This document shows positions 1-8,286 of a stretch of DNA of 64,000 nt, piece after piece. The notes beneath the pieces are model-generated. The model did not search any database and was not told where the DNA came from. It was given only the letters and a program-made list of their open reading frames with translations. The stretch spans positions 310,001 to 374,000 of the forward strand of contig CACMSB010000001.1 in assembly GCA_902616245.1 (NCBI GenBank), given 5' to 3'. Both the position numbers and the translations under genes were made by a program. The stretch is from an uncultured Pelagibacteraceae bacterium (lineage in GTDB: Bacteria; Pseudomonadota; Alphaproteobacteria; Pelagibacterales; Pelagibacteraceae). Each line of letters starts with the position of its first letter. Position 1 is the stretch's first letter.

Positions 1-504
1 GTTGGAGTGTTTGCTGTAATTTTAAAGGGCGATATCAATTTACTTCTTGAATTAAAATTTGCTTCTGGAGATTTTTGGATGTTAGGAGCAGCATTAGGCT
101 GGGCAATTTATACAGTTATGCTTTTTCAATGGAATTCAGAACTTAAATTTTTTCCAAGACTAACAATTATATCTTTCTTTGGTTTTTTATCTATTTTGCC
201 TTTTTATTTTATAGAGCATTTTTATTTTGAAAAAACTTTATTCAATGAAGAATTTTATTATTGGATTTTGTTTGCAGCAATTTCTCCAGGTATAATCGCT
301 TTCTCACTATACACATTAACTATTAAATATTTAGGACCATCAACAACTGGTTTCACGCTATACCTCTATACAATTTATGGAGCTTTTTATGGAATAATAT
401 TTTTTTCAGAGATTTTGGAAAATTATCATTTAATAGGTACCATATTTGTGTTTTTTGGTATTTATTTGGTAAGAAGAAAAAGTAAAAATGAAATTAAAGC
501 CTAA
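1..504 (+). CDS. EamA/DMT-family membrane transporter, 3' part only
   Basis: The reading frame is open from base 1, so the gene starts before the window; the GTG at base 7 is just an internal codon. About 167 residues remain. They contain roughly five hydrophobic helices and end in a basic tail rich in Arg and Lys, as in the second half of drug/metabolite transporter (EamA) proteins. The segment with GPSTTGFTLYLYTIYGAFYG followed by a last helix and a cytosolic RRK tail matches the family's final helices. The substrate cannot be inferred; family members export or import amino acids and other small metabolites. The gene overlaps the next one by 17 nt, so the two are probably co-transcribed. 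Confidence 0.75.
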   Translation, partial: VGVFAVILKGDINLLLELKFASGDFWMLGAALGWAIYTVMLFQWNSELKFFPRLTIISFFGFLSILPFYFIEHFYFEKTLFNEEFYYWILFAAISPGIIAFSLYTLTIKYLGPSTTGFTLYLYTIYGAFYGIIFFSEILENYHLIGTIFVFFGIYLVRRKSKNEIKA

Positions 505-1300
505 AATGTTATTTGCAAAAATTCTGTTTTATATTTTTATTATTTACTTTGGAGTTTCTCTAATAGTTTATTTTTATCAAAGAAAATTATTATACCATCC
601 TGGAGAAAATAATTATTTAGATGAGGGACCTCTATCTCATAAAATCGAAAAAGTAACTATTCAATCTGATAATGATCTAGTTGGATGGTATTACAAAAAA
701 AATAATAACTCTAAAACTTTGCTTTTTTTTCACGGAAATGCTGGAAAATTAGATAATAGAATTTATAAACTAAATGAGTTTGCAGATTTAGATTTAAACT
801 ATTTAATTTTTGCATATAGAGGCTTTAGTGGAAACAAAGGCAAACCAACAGAAATTGGACTTTACAAAGATGCAATTAAAGCCAAGGAATGGCTTAATCA
901 AAACAATATAGAAGATAAAGATATTGTTCTCTATGGAGAGTCTCTTGGCACTGCTGTAGCAATAGAGACCGCAAGTAACAATTTATTTGCAGGTATAATA
1001 TTAGAGTCTCCATTTACATCCATGGAGATTTTGGCACAAAAATATTACCCATATCTTCCTGCAAAAATTATTTTAAAAGATAAATACAAATCCATTGAAA
1101 AAATTAACAAAATAAAGTTTCCCATGCATGTGATGCACGGGAAAAAGGATAATATTGTGCCATTTTATATGGGCGAAGAAATATTTAATAAATATGATGG
1201 TGTTAAGTCAAATTACTTTAATGACAACGACGATCATATGATGGAATTTAATAAAGGTTTAATTCAATCAATTGACAATTTTATAAAAAGTTTAAATTAA
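488..1300 (+). CDS. membrane-anchored alpha/beta hydrolase (ABHD13/ABHD17-like serine hydrolase)
   Basis: The 270-residue protein starts with a basic stretch and one hydrophobic helix (about residues 8-28), which suggests inner-membrane anchoring. A serine hydrolase fold follows. An oxyanion-type HGNAG motif lies near residue 82, the nucleophile elbow is GESLG with Ser152, and GKKDNIVP carries the likely catalytic Asp. The His is in NDDHMMEF near the C terminus. This set and order is typical of the peptidase S9/S33-like hydrolases often annotated as 'alpha/beta hydrolase' or BEM46-like. The substrate is unknown; lipid or ester hydrolysis is the family norm. The ATG at 488 lies inside the upstream transporter gene and is the first start in frame before the membrane helix. 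Confidence 0.8.
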   Translation: MKLKPKMLFAKILFYIFIIYFGVSLIVYFYQRKLLYHPGENNYLDEGPLSHKIEKVTIQSDNDLVGWYYKKNNNSKTLLFFHGNAGKLDNRIYKLNEFADLDLNYLIFAYRGFSGNKGKPTEIGLYKDAIKAKEWLNQNNIEDKDIVLYGESLGTAVAIETASNNLFAGIILESPFTSMEILAQKYYPYLPAKIILKDKYKSIEKINKIKFPMHVMHGKKDNIVPFYMGEEIFNKYDGVKSNYFNDNDDHMMEFNKGLIQSIDNFIKSLN

Positions 1301-1348
1301 GACATAATTTAAACAAATCCACATCACTTTTAAATTCTAATTTTAAAT

Positions 1349-1912
1349 ATGTTTAAACTTCTTTTATTACTTTTTTTATTAATATTGCCGACAAAACTTA
1401 GTTCAGAAATAAATAATGAGTACTATGATAACAATTATTTCCATATTGGAAAAATGAATTCTTACAATAGTGAGTTCACTCTATATTTTAAAACACGGAA
1501 GAAAGCTATTTTAGCAAAGGGAGAATTTTCTAATTATATCAATGATTTTCCACAGGACTTATACTTATATGATAAAAATTTAAATAAAGATTACCCTTTA
1601 ATTTCATATGACTGGTTTCCAAAAAAAGTTAAAAAAATATCAAAAAAATATAATTACCCACTTTTCCCAGAGGATTTTGCTTACTATTTATTAAATGACA
1701 ACAACACTTTAATTTTGATAAGTGCAAAAAAAAATTTTTATGAAAATTTAAAATATGACATAAAAAATAATAAGCTAGAAATTGCTAAGACTTCTGGCAA
1801 ATTAAATTTTATAATCTCTTCTTATGCTGAAAACTGTGGTTATAAATCTCTAAAAAATAATTTTGAGTGCAACATTTATAAACCTTTAATTTCTAAAAAT
1901 TTGCTTAATTAA
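1349..1912 (+). CDS. exported protein of unknown function
   Basis: The 187-residue protein begins with a clear signal peptide: MFK, then a Leu-rich core of about 13 residues, with probable cleavage near residue 19 (KLSSE). The mature part is Lys-, Asn- and Tyr-rich with no membrane segment, so it is probably periplasmic. Two cysteines spaced C-x10-C near the C terminus could form a disulfide. I recognise no domain. It follows the hydrolase gene after 48 nt and converges on ftsY: its TAA at 1910-1912 lies in the same TTAATTAA palindrome that gives ftsY its stop. Start choice rests on the signal peptide. Confidence 0.6.
   Translation: MFKLLLLLFLLILPTKLSSEINNEYYDNNYFHIGKMNSYNSEFTLYFKTRKKAILAKGEFSNYINDFPQDLYLYDKNLNKDYPLISYDWFPKKVKKISKKYNYPLFPEDFAYYLLNDNNTLILISAKKNFYENLKYDIKNNKLEIAKTSGKLNFIISSYAENCGYKSLKNNFECNIYKPLISKNLLN
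1905..1912. other. TTAATTAA palindrome providing stop codons on both strands
   Basis: The 8-bp palindrome TTAATTAA holds the plus-strand TAA (1910-1912) of the exported-protein gene and the minus-strand TAA (1905-1907) of ftsY. The genes therefore overlap tail to tail by 8 nt with no terminator hairpin between them. The same arrangement recurs at 35838-35845. Confidence 0.9.
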
Positions 1913-2822
1913 CTTGGGTAAAAGCATTTGCAAACTTCTCAGCTTCAAATATTTGTAAGTCATCCTCTTTTTCTCCAAGCCCGAGACCAACAATAGGTAC
2001 TTTATATTTCTTTGAAATCGCAATCAATATTCCGCCTTTTGCAGTTCCATCAAGTTTTGTCATTATGATGCCTGTGATTGGAAGTAATTTATTAAATTCT
2101 TCGAGTTGATTAATTATATTTTGTCCCGATGTTGCATCTAAAACTAAGATAACCTCGTGAGGTGCTGTTTCATCACTTTTTTTAATTACATTCCCTATTT
2201 TTTTTAATTCATCCATTAAATTCTTTTTATTTTGTAATCTTCCTGCCGTGTCTACTATTACTTGATTTATGTTTTGACTTTGAGCTATTTCCATTGCTTT
2301 AAAAGCAACTGAAGCTGGATCTGAACCAGGATCTGATTTTACAATTTTAGCATCAACCCTGTTAGCCCATTCTTCTAATTGATCAATAGCAGCTGCTCTA
2401 AATGTATCGCATGCTGAAAATAGAACTTTATTATTATTTTGTATAAATATTTTTCCTAATTTTCCAATAGTAGTTGTCTTACCAACTCCATTAACACCTG
2501 AAACTAATATTATATTTGTCTTTTCTTTTTTTAAGAAAAAATCTTTCTTTTCTAGGGGTTTCATTAGTTCTAAAATATAATTATTAAGTATTTCAAAAAC
2601 TTCCTTTATTGGATCATTTTTTGGATCAATCTTTTTTTGAGCAATTATAGATTTTATCTCTGATGCTGCATCTATGCCAACATCTGAGCCGATCAAGAAT
2701 TCTTCTATTTTATCAAGAGTTGTATCGTCAATTTCTTTCTTAACTATTATTTCTTTAAGACCTGATGCTATATTACTTGCACTTCTTTTAAATCCGATTT
2801 TAAATTTTTCAAAAATACCCAT
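1905..2822 (-). CDS. ftsY: signal recognition particle receptor FtsY
   Basis: This SRP-receptor GTPase docks ribosome-SRP complexes at the inner membrane by pairing with Ffh. The 305-residue protein is essentially the NG domain, with no long acidic A domain, as in other small alphaproteobacterial FtsY proteins. The N domain covers residues 1-100. The P-loop GVNGVGKT is at 109-116, DTFRAAA and DTAGRLQNK follow, and TKLDGTAKGG is the guanine-specificity region. The N-terminal amphipathic segment (GIFEKFKIGFKRS) is the expected membrane-targeting helix. The ATG at 2822 overlaps the stop of dapF by one base (TAATG), indicating translational coupling. Its partner Ffh is encoded divergently less than 1 kb away. 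Confidence 0.95.
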   Translation of the reverse strand: MGIFEKFKIGFKRSASNIASGLKEIIVKKEIDDTTLDKIEEFLIGSDVGIDAASEIKSIIAQKKIDPKNDPIKEVFEILNNYILELMKPLEKKDFFLKKEKTNIILVSGVNGVGKTTTIGKLGKIFIQNNNKVLFSACDTFRAAAIDQLEEWANRVDAKIVKSDPGSDPASVAFKAMEIAQSQNINQVIVDTAGRLQNKKNLMDELKKIGNVIKKSDETAPHEVILVLDATSGQNIINQLEEFNKLLPITGIIMTKLDGTAKGGILIAISKKYKVPIVGLGLGEKEDDLQIFEAEKFANAFTQVN

Positions 2823-3646
2823 TATATTTTGATATTAATTTTTTCAATTTCAGATACAGGACCTCTCATTTTTATATTTAATTCATTATCAATTTGAATA
2901 TTTAAAATTCCTGTTGAAAATTCTATTTTTGAATTACTATTTTGTAGTTGATTTAAATTAGCTGCGACTGCCGTTGCACATGCTGCAGTCCCGCAAGCTT
3001 TTGTTAAACCAGCGCCCCTCTCCCAAACTTTAATTTTGTAATGTTGTTCACTAATTTTTTGAGCTATTGTGACATTACATTTTTCAGGGAAAACTTCATG
3101 ATTTTCTATTAATGGTCCATACTTTTTTAAATTTATTTTTTCTATATCCTCGCAAAAATATATGACATGAGGGTTTCCAACATTCACTGCAATACCACCA
3201 TTCATTTTATTTCCGTCAATATCAATCATACCAAGTGATAGATTTTTAGTATCAAGATCTTTACTTAAAGGAATTTTGTTCCACTCTAAATTTGGAGTTC
3301 CAATTATTGTTTCAACATCTTTATTATTAAGGACCTTAGATTTTAATATTTTTGAGGATACCGAAATTTCAATTTCTTTTTTATTTTTTTCAATACTTAG
3401 TAAATAAGCAACGCATCTAGTTCCATTTCCACATGCTTCTGAGCGGCTTCCATCCGAGTTAAAAAAAGCAACATCAGCATCAGCTTTTTGACTTTTTTTT
3501 ATGTAGATCAACTGATCGCACCCTATGAAATCTCTATCACAAATTTTTAAGATTTGGTCATTTGATAAGTTTAAATTATTTATTCTCTGATCAATAATAA
3601 CAAAGTCGTTACCTAATCCATCCATTTTAAATGCTTCAAATTCCAT
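2822..3646 (-). CDS. dapF: diaminopimelate epimerase
   Basis: The enzyme converts LL- to meso-diaminopimelate for lysine and peptidoglycan synthesis in the cytoplasm. The 274-residue length is normal. The two catalytic cysteines are both present: Cys72 in ACGNGTRC and Cys218 in TKACGTAAC. The N-terminal KMDGLGNDFVIID motif is also typical. It is the first gene of a minus-strand pair with ftsY and lies divergent to ffh across a 159-nt region holding the ffh promoter and leader. Confidence 0.95.
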   Translation of the reverse strand: MEFEAFKMDGLGNDFVIIDQRINNLNLSNDQILKICDRDFIGCDQLIYIKKSQKADADVAFFNSDGSRSEACGNGTRCVAYLLSIEKNKKEIEISVSSKILKSKVLNNKDVETIIGTPNLEWNKIPLSKDLDTKNLSLGMIDIDGNKMNGGIAVNVGNPHVIYFCEDIEKINLKKYGPLIENHEVFPEKCNVTIAQKISEQHYKIKVWERGAGLTKACGTAACATAVAANLNQLQNSNSKIEFSTGILNIQIDNELNIKMRGPVSEIEKINIKI

Positions 3647-3666
3647 ATAAATAATACTTAACTTAT

Positions 3667-3695
3667 TTATTGACTTTTTGAACCTCTAATATAAT
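3667..3695 (+). promoter_or_regulatory. predicted sigma-70 promoter of the ffh leader
   Basis: A perfect TATAAT lies at 3690-3695. A hexamer TTATTG at 3667-3672 is spaced 17 nt upstream; the better hexamer TTGACT at 3670-3675 is only 14 nt away. Transcription would start around 3700-3703, at the 5' edge of the GC-rich leader RNA. Confidence 0.6.
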
Positions 3696-3699
3696 TTAC

Positions 3700-3803
3700 G
3701 CGAACTTCCGCAAAATACAGCAATTTGCGGTGTCTTTGGAAACAAAGAGATCGACACCAGTCAGCGAGGGTTCGCCCACTGGTGCGATACTTGCTGTGCG
3801 AAA
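3700..3803 (+). ncRNA. ffh leader RNA (cis-regulatory 'ffh motif') with predicted pseudoknot
   Basis: This GC-rich block stands out from its AT-rich surroundings and ends just before the ffh ATG at 3806. Visible pairings: stem 1 is CCGCAAA (3708-3714) with TTTGCGG (3724-3730). Its 9-nt loop holds ACAGCAA (3717-3723), exactly complementary to TTGCTGT (3791-3797), giving a 7-bp pseudoknot helix. A hairpin CTTTG-GAAA-CAAAG has a GNRA loop (3734-3747). A third stem is CACCAGT (3755-3761) with ACTGGTG (3778-3784), topped by GCGA/TCGC (3764-3767 with 3772-3775). A structured element upstream of the SRP protein gene was described in Candidatus Pelagibacter by a search of GC-rich intergenic regions (Meyer and co-workers, 2009), and this matches it by position and character. 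Control of Ffh synthesis is inference. Confidence 0.8.
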
Positions 3804-3805
3804 TT

Positions 3806-5164
3806 ATGTTTGAAAATTTAACTAATAAATTTGAAGAAATTTTTTCTTCATTAAAAAAAGCTCCTTCTCTTGATGAAAAGCAAGTTGATGAGGGTTTAAA
3901 AGGTATAAGGTTGGCCTTATTAGAAGCCGATGTTTCTTTAGACGTAGTTAAGGAGTTTATTAGCAGAGTTAAGCCTAAAGCGCTAGGTCAAGAAATTATA
4001 AGATCAACTTCTCCCGGGGATATGGTTGTAAAAATCGTTTATGACGAAATAGTATCTTTTTTAGGTGATAAGAATTCTGAAATCTCCCTTAATGCTGTCC
4101 CTCCAGTTCCAATCATGTTAGTTGGGTTGCAAGGTTCAGGAAAAACTACAACAACCTCAAAATTAGCGAAATTTTTAGAAAAAAATAATAAGAAAAAAGT
4201 TATGATGGCTAGTTTGGACGTTTACAGACCTGCCGCGCAAGAGCAATTGAGACTTTTGGGTGAACAAAATAATATTGAAACTTTGCCAATTATAGAAGGC
4301 CAGCTTCCTGCTGATATTTGTAGAAGAGCTTTAAGTGCTGCAAATTTAAATGGTTGTGAAGTAGTTTTATTTGATACTGCTGGAAGAACACAAATAGATT
4401 TTCAAATGATGAATGAAATCAAACAAATTGAAACTATTACTAATCCTGCAGAAACTATACTGGTAGCAGATTCTCTAACAGGTCAAGTTGCTGCTAATGT
4501 AGCAAAGGAATTTAAAAATACAGTAAATTTGAGTGGCATTATACTTACAAGAGCAGATGGAGATGGAAGAGGTGGAGCTGCATTGAGTATGAAATATGTT
4601 GCTGAGGTCCCCATAAAGTTTCTTGGTGTTGGAGAAAAAATAGAGAATTTTGAAGTTTTCCATCCTGATCGAATTGCAAATAGAATTTTGGGAATGGGAG
4701 ATATCGTTTCCTTAGTCGAAAAAGCTTCAGAAGATTTAGATCAAGAAAATTTAAAGAAAACAGAAGAGAAACTTAAAAAAGGTCAATTCTCGATGGAAGA
4801 TTATCTTTCTCAATTACGTCAAATGAAAAAGATGGGTGGAATAGAAGGCATAATGTCATTTCTCCCTGGAGTTTCAAAAATTAAATCACAAATGGACCAA
4901 TCAGGAATAGATGAAAAAATTATAACTCAAAATGAAGCTGTTATTTTATCAATGACAAAGCAAGAAAGAGAAAATCCTAAAATTATAAATGGATCAAGAA
5001 AAAAAAGAATTGCTAATGGCTCAGGTACAGACATTGCCACTATCAATAAGTTGTTAAAACAATTTAAAATGATGTCAGAAATGATGAAAAAAATGTCTAA
5101 AGGAAACATGAAAGGAATGGCGGATAAAGGGATCCCGCCTGAACTATTTAATCAATTAAAATAA
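3806..5164 (+). CDS. ffh: signal recognition particle protein Ffh
   Basis: The SRP GTPase binds 4.5S RNA and signal sequences of nascent membrane proteins. The 452-residue protein begins MFENLTNKFEEIFSSL, the standard Ffh N terminus. The P-loop GLQGSGKT is at 107-114, DTAGRTQIDF is the G3 region, and TRADGDGRGG is the specificity and closing region. The Met-rich M domain is in the last 150 residues (QLRQMKKMGGIEGIMSFLPG, then MMSEMMKKM). The frame is open for 27 more codons upstream from an ATG at 3725, but that part is the leader RNA and encodes a Cys/Arg-rich run with no relation to Ffh, so ATG 3806 is the start. No Shine-Dalgarno sequence precedes it. It is the first gene of ffh-rpsP-trmD-rplS. 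Confidence 0.95.
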   Translation: MFENLTNKFEEIFSSLKKAPSLDEKQVDEGLKGIRLALLEADVSLDVVKEFISRVKPKALGQEIIRSTSPGDMVVKIVYDEIVSFLGDKNSEISLNAVPPVPIMLVGLQGSGKTTTTSKLAKFLEKNNKKKVMMASLDVYRPAAQEQLRLLGEQNNIETLPIIEGQLPADICRRALSAANLNGCEVVLFDTAGRTQIDFQMMNEIKQIETITNPAETILVADSLTGQVAANVAKEFKNTVNLSGIILTRADGDGRGGAALSMKYVAEVPIKFLGVGEKIENFEVFHPDRIANRILGMGDIVSLVEKASEDLDQENLKKTEEKLKKGQFSMEDYLSQLRQMKKMGGIEGIMSFLPGVSKIKSQMDQSGIDEKIITQNEAVILSMTKQERENPKIINGSRKKRIANGSGTDIATINKLLKQFKMMSEMMKKMSKGNMKGMADKGIPPELFNQLK

Positions 5165-5178
5165 AGGAGATATAAGTA

Positions 5179-5595
5179 ATGTTAAAAATGAGACTATCAA
5201 TGGGAGGTACTAAAAAAAGGCCAGTATATAAAATTGTTGTGGCTGATAGTAGATTTCCAAGAGACGGAAGGTTTATAGAAAAATTAGGTTTTTATAATCC
5301 GTTATTACCGAAGGATAAAAAGGAAAGAATTGGCTTAGATTCTGAGCGAATTAAATATTGGTTAGGTCAAGGAGCTCAGCCAACAACAAGAGTTGCAAGG
5401 TTATTGGGAGAAAACGATATAATGCCAATGCCTGAAAAAGGAAACAATCCTCAAAAAGCAATTCCTAAAAAAGATAGAAAAAAAGCTGACGAAGGTGGAA
5501 AAGCGAAACCAGAAGGAGATGCATCTAAGCCAGCAGAAGCACCTAAGGAAGAAGCTAAGGCAGCAGAAGCACCTAAGGAAGAAGAAAAAAAATAA
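5179..5595 (+). CDS. rpsP: 30S ribosomal protein S16 with long acidic/basic tail
   Basis: The S16 core occupies the first 80 or so residues ([20 protein letters not shown], then [14 protein letters not shown], then [12 protein letters not shown]). About 55 further residues are low-complexity, rich in Lys, Ala, Glu and Pro, making 138 residues against about 80 in E. coli. Extended S16 tails are common in Alphaproteobacteria. The start is fixed by a strong Shine-Dalgarno AAAGGAG at 5163-5169, 9 nt before ATG, unusual in this window where many genes have none. The stop overlaps the trmD start by one base. Confidence 0.95.
   Translation: MLKMRLSMGGTKKRPVYKIVVADSRFPRDGRFIEKLGFYNPLLPKDKKERIGLDSERIKYWLGQGAQPTTRVARLLGENDIMPMPEKGNNPQKAIPKKDRKKADEGGKAKPEGDASKPAEAPKEEAKAAEAPKEEEKK
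5531..5584 (+). repeat. 30-bp-period direct repeat in the rpsP tail
   Basis: A 24-bp segment at 5531-5554 recurs exactly at 5561-5584, giving a 30-bp, 10-codon period that encodes two copies of AEAPKEE separated by AKA. It is in frame and is probably a recent duplication within the flexible tail. Confidence 0.9.
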
Positions 5596-6290
5596 TGTTA
5601 GAAGCTCGTATATTCACACTCTATCCAGATTTTTTTCCAGGTTATTTAGGTCAAGGTATTTTTGGTAAAGCACTATCAGAGAATAAATGGAAAATAGATA
5701 CTGTGGATATAAGAGAGTATGCTTTTGATAAACATAAAACTGTTGATGACACTCCCTATGGAGGAGGTGAAGGTATGTTAATGAAAGCAGATGTATTAGC
5801 AAAATCAATAGATAAGAATGTTAAAGATGGCGAAAAGATTATTTATCTAAGTCCGAAGGGTAAGTTGTTCAATCATCAATTAGCAAAACAACTATCTAAA
5901 GAAAAAACAATAAATATAATTTGTGGACACTTTGAAGGAGTTGATGAAAGATTATTAAAAACAAGAAATATTGAGGAAGTAAGTATAGGAGACTTTGTTT
6001 TATCTGGAGGTGAAGGAGCTTCTTTTGTAATTCTTGATGCAATATTAAGATTTATTCCTGGTATTCTTGGCAATACAAATTCAGCTAAAGAAGAAAGTTT
6101 TGAAAACGGACTTTTAGAGTATCCTCAATTTACAAAACCGCAAATATGGGAGGAAAAAAGTGTTCCAGATGTGCTATTATCAGGCGATCACGCCAAAATT
6201 AAAGACTGGCGTTTATCTCAATCTGAGGCTATAACACGCGACCGAAGACCAGATTTGTGGCAATTATATAAAAAGACTAAAGAGAATTAA
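5595..6290 (+). CDS. trmD: tRNA (guanine-N1-)-methyltransferase
   Basis: TrmD makes m1G37 in tRNAs reading CNN codons and prevents +1 frameshifts. The 231-residue protein has the SPOUT-knot features: [14 protein letters not shown] at the start, [13 protein letters not shown] near residues 53-65, [12 protein letters not shown], and [10 protein letters not shown] forming the SAM-binding trefoil knot. The C-terminal domain ends with [14 protein letters not shown]. It is translationally coupled to rpsP by the TAATG overlap; rplS follows after one base. RimM, which usually lies between rpsP and trmD, is absent here. Confidence 0.95.
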   Translation: MLEARIFTLYPDFFPGYLGQGIFGKALSENKWKIDTVDIREYAFDKHKTVDDTPYGGGEGMLMKADVLAKSIDKNVKDGEKIIYLSPKGKLFNHQLAKQLSKEKTINIICGHFEGVDERLLKTRNIEEVSIGDFVLSGGEGASFVILDAILRFIPGILGNTNSAKEESFENGLLEYPQFTKPQIWEEKSVPDVLLSGDHAKIKDWRLSQSEAITRDRRPDLWQLYKKTKEN

Positions 6291-6291
6291 A

Positions 6292-6873
6292 ATGAAGACA
6301 ATTGAGGAAATTAATCAATCTAAGGTAAAAAAAATTATTTCTGAGAGAAAGCATCCAGAATTTTTCCCAGGGGACATTGTTAAAGTTGGAGTTAGAATAA
6401 CTGAGGGAAAAAGAGATCGAATTCAATATTTTGAAGGTGTGTGTATTGCAAAAAAAAATAGAGATATCAATTCTTCTTTTACTGTAAGAAAAATTTCTTT
6501 TGGTGAGGGTGTGGAAAGAACATTTGCTTTATATAGTCCGATTGTAGATACAATTAAAGTTGTAAGGTCAGGAAAAGTTAGAAGAGCCAAGTTATATTAT
6601 TTGAGAGATAGAACAGGTAAATCTGCAAGAATTGCAGAAAAAATTAAAAAGAAAATAGGTATAGATGTTGAAACTAAGATTCACGAAGTAACAGAAGAAA
6701 ATGTTATGCCTGATACAGAACAAAAAACAGCAGATAGCCCACAAGATACCAATAAAGATGCTCCAAAAGTAGAAGCAAAAAAACCAGAAGAAAAAAAAGA
6801 AACTAAAGAAGAAACCCCATCAGTAGAAAAAAAAACTGATGAAAAAAAAGAAAATCCTGAAGTAAAAAAATAA
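6292..6873 (+). CDS. rplS: 50S ribosomal protein L19 with charged C-terminal extension
   Basis: The L19 core covers roughly residues 1-125 ([15 protein letters not shown], then [15 protein letters not shown], then [16 protein letters not shown]). About 65 residues of Lys/Glu/Pro/Asp-rich low-complexity sequence follow, so the protein is 193 residues instead of the usual 115-130. L19 sits at the 30S-50S interface near S16's side of the particle. The tail resembles that of S16 two genes upstream in composition but has no exact repeat. It is the last gene of the translation cluster; leuC follows after 9 nt. Confidence 0.95.
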   Translation: MKTIEEINQSKVKKIISERKHPEFFPGDIVKVGVRITEGKRDRIQYFEGVCIAKKNRDINSSFTVRKISFGEGVERTFALYSPIVDTIKVVRSGKVRRAKLYYLRDRTGKSARIAEKIKKKIGIDVETKIHEVTEENVMPDTEQKTADSPQDTNKDAPKVEAKKPEEKKETKEETPSVEKKTDEKKENPEVKK

Positions 6874-6882
6874 TTTTTTACA

Positions 6883-8286
6883 ATGTCTCAAACTATATAC
6901 GATAAAATATGGAATGATCATCTTGTTCATCAACAAGAGGATGGGACTTCACTTTTATTTGTTGATAGACATTTAATTCATGAAGTTACTAGTCCACAAG
7001 CATTTGAAGGTTTAAGAAATTCTAATAGAAAAGTTAGACAACCTTCTTTAACTTTAGCAGTAGCAGATCATAATGTTCCAACAACGGATAGATCAGTACC
7101 TATTACTGACGAAGATTCAAAAATACAAATTGAGACACTAGAAAAAAATTGTACAGAATTTGGAATAAATCTTTTTGGAATGAACGATAAAAGACAAGGA
7201 ATAGTTCATATTATTGGTCCAGAACAGGGATTTACACAACCAGGAACGATTATCGTTTGTGGTGATAGTCACACTGCTACTCACGGAGCATTTGGTGCAT
7301 TAGCATTCGGAATTGGAACTTCGGAAGTGGAACATGTCTTGGCAACACAGACTTTAGTTCAAAAAAAATCAAAAAATTTTAGAATAAACGTTAATGGATC
7401 TCTTCCTGTTGGAGTAACATCTAAGGATGTAATATTACAAATAATCGGAAAAATTGGTACAGCCGGTGGAACTGGTTATGTAATTGAATATGCTGGAAAC
7501 TTAATTTCTAATTTAAGTGTCGAACAAAGAATGACGATTTGCAATATGACAATTGAAGGTGGAGCAAGGGCTGGATTAATAGAGCCAGATGAAAAAGTTT
7601 TTAATTATTTAAAAGGTAAACCAATGTCTCCAAAGAATTCAAATTGGGACAAAGCATTAGAATATTGGAGTAAATTAAAGTCTGATGGTGATGCAGTATT
7701 TGACAAAGAAATCAGTCTTGAGGGTAAAGATATTAAACCAATGGTAACTTGGGGAACTTCGCCTCAGGATGTAGTAGATATTGATGGAATTGTTCCTGAT
7801 CCTGAAAACGAGCAAAACGAAGACAGAAAAAATTCTATTAATAGGTCATTAAAATATATGGGTTTAAAGCCGAAAACTAAAATAAAAGATATTAGAATTG
7901 ATAAAGTTTTTATTGGAAGTTGCACAAATGGAAGAATTGAAGATTTAAGAGAAGCCGCAAAAATCTTAAAAGATAAAAAAATTGCTTCTCATGTAAATGC
8001 AATGATAGTTCCTGGTTCAGGATTAGTAAAACAACAAGCAGAGCAAGAAGGTTTAGATGTAATATTTAAAAATTCTGGATTTGAATGGCGTGAGCCAGGT
8101 TGTTCAATGTGTTTAGCTATGAATGCAGATAAGTTGAAGCCAGAAGAAAGATGTGCATCAACATCAAATAGAAATTTCGAAGGAAGACAAGGACGAGGTG
8201 GAAGAACTCATTTAGTTAGTCCAGCTATGGCTGCTGCAGCTGCTATATCTGGAAATTTAGATGATGTTAGAAAATACAATAGTTAA
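6883..8286 (+). CDS. leuC: 3-isopropylmalate dehydratase large subunit
   Basis: With LeuD this isomerises 2- to 3-isopropylmalate in leucine synthesis. The 467-residue protein is an aconitase-family Fe-S enzyme. Its 4Fe-4S cysteine ligands are in [10 protein letters not shown] (near residue 347) and [11 protein letters not shown] (near 407-410). [20 protein letters not shown] is the substrate-binding region near residue 130. Adjacent leuD starts at the next base, and leuB follows. leuA is not in the window. Confidence 0.95.
   Translation: MSQTIYDKIWNDHLVHQQEDGTSLLFVDRHLIHEVTSPQAFEGLRNSNRKVRQPSLTLAVADHNVPTTDRSVPITDEDSKIQIETLEKNCTEFGINLFGMNDKRQGIVHIIGPEQGFTQPGTIIVCGDSHTATHGAFGALAFGIGTSEVEHVLATQTLVQKKSKNFRINVNGSLPVGVTSKDVILQIIGKIGTAGGTGYVIEYAGNLISNLSVEQRMTICNMTIEGGARAGLIEPDEKVFNYLKGKPMSPKNSNWDKALEYWSKLKSDGDAVFDKEISLEGKDIKPMVTWGTSPQDVVDIDGIVPDPENEQNEDRKNSINRSLKYMGLKPKTKIKDIRIDKVFIGSCTNGRIEDLREAAKILKDKKIASHVNAMIVPGSGLVKQQAEQEGLDVIFKNSGFEWREPGCSMCLAMNADKLKPEERCASTSNRNFEGRQGRGGRTHLVSPAMAAAAAISGNLDDVRKYNS

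Noticed and set aside
3700..3803. 4.5S SRP RNA gene (ffs) next to ffh
   Set aside because: The conserved SRP domain IV (GGAA-capped hairpin with its AGCAG-type internal loop) is not present. The pairing ends at the ffh start codon, which fits a cis leader instead.
3725..3805. N-terminal extension of Ffh by 27 residues
   Set aside because: The extension overlaps the structured leader RNA, encodes a Cys/Arg-rich run unlike any Ffh, and the standard Ffh N terminus begins at ATG 3806.
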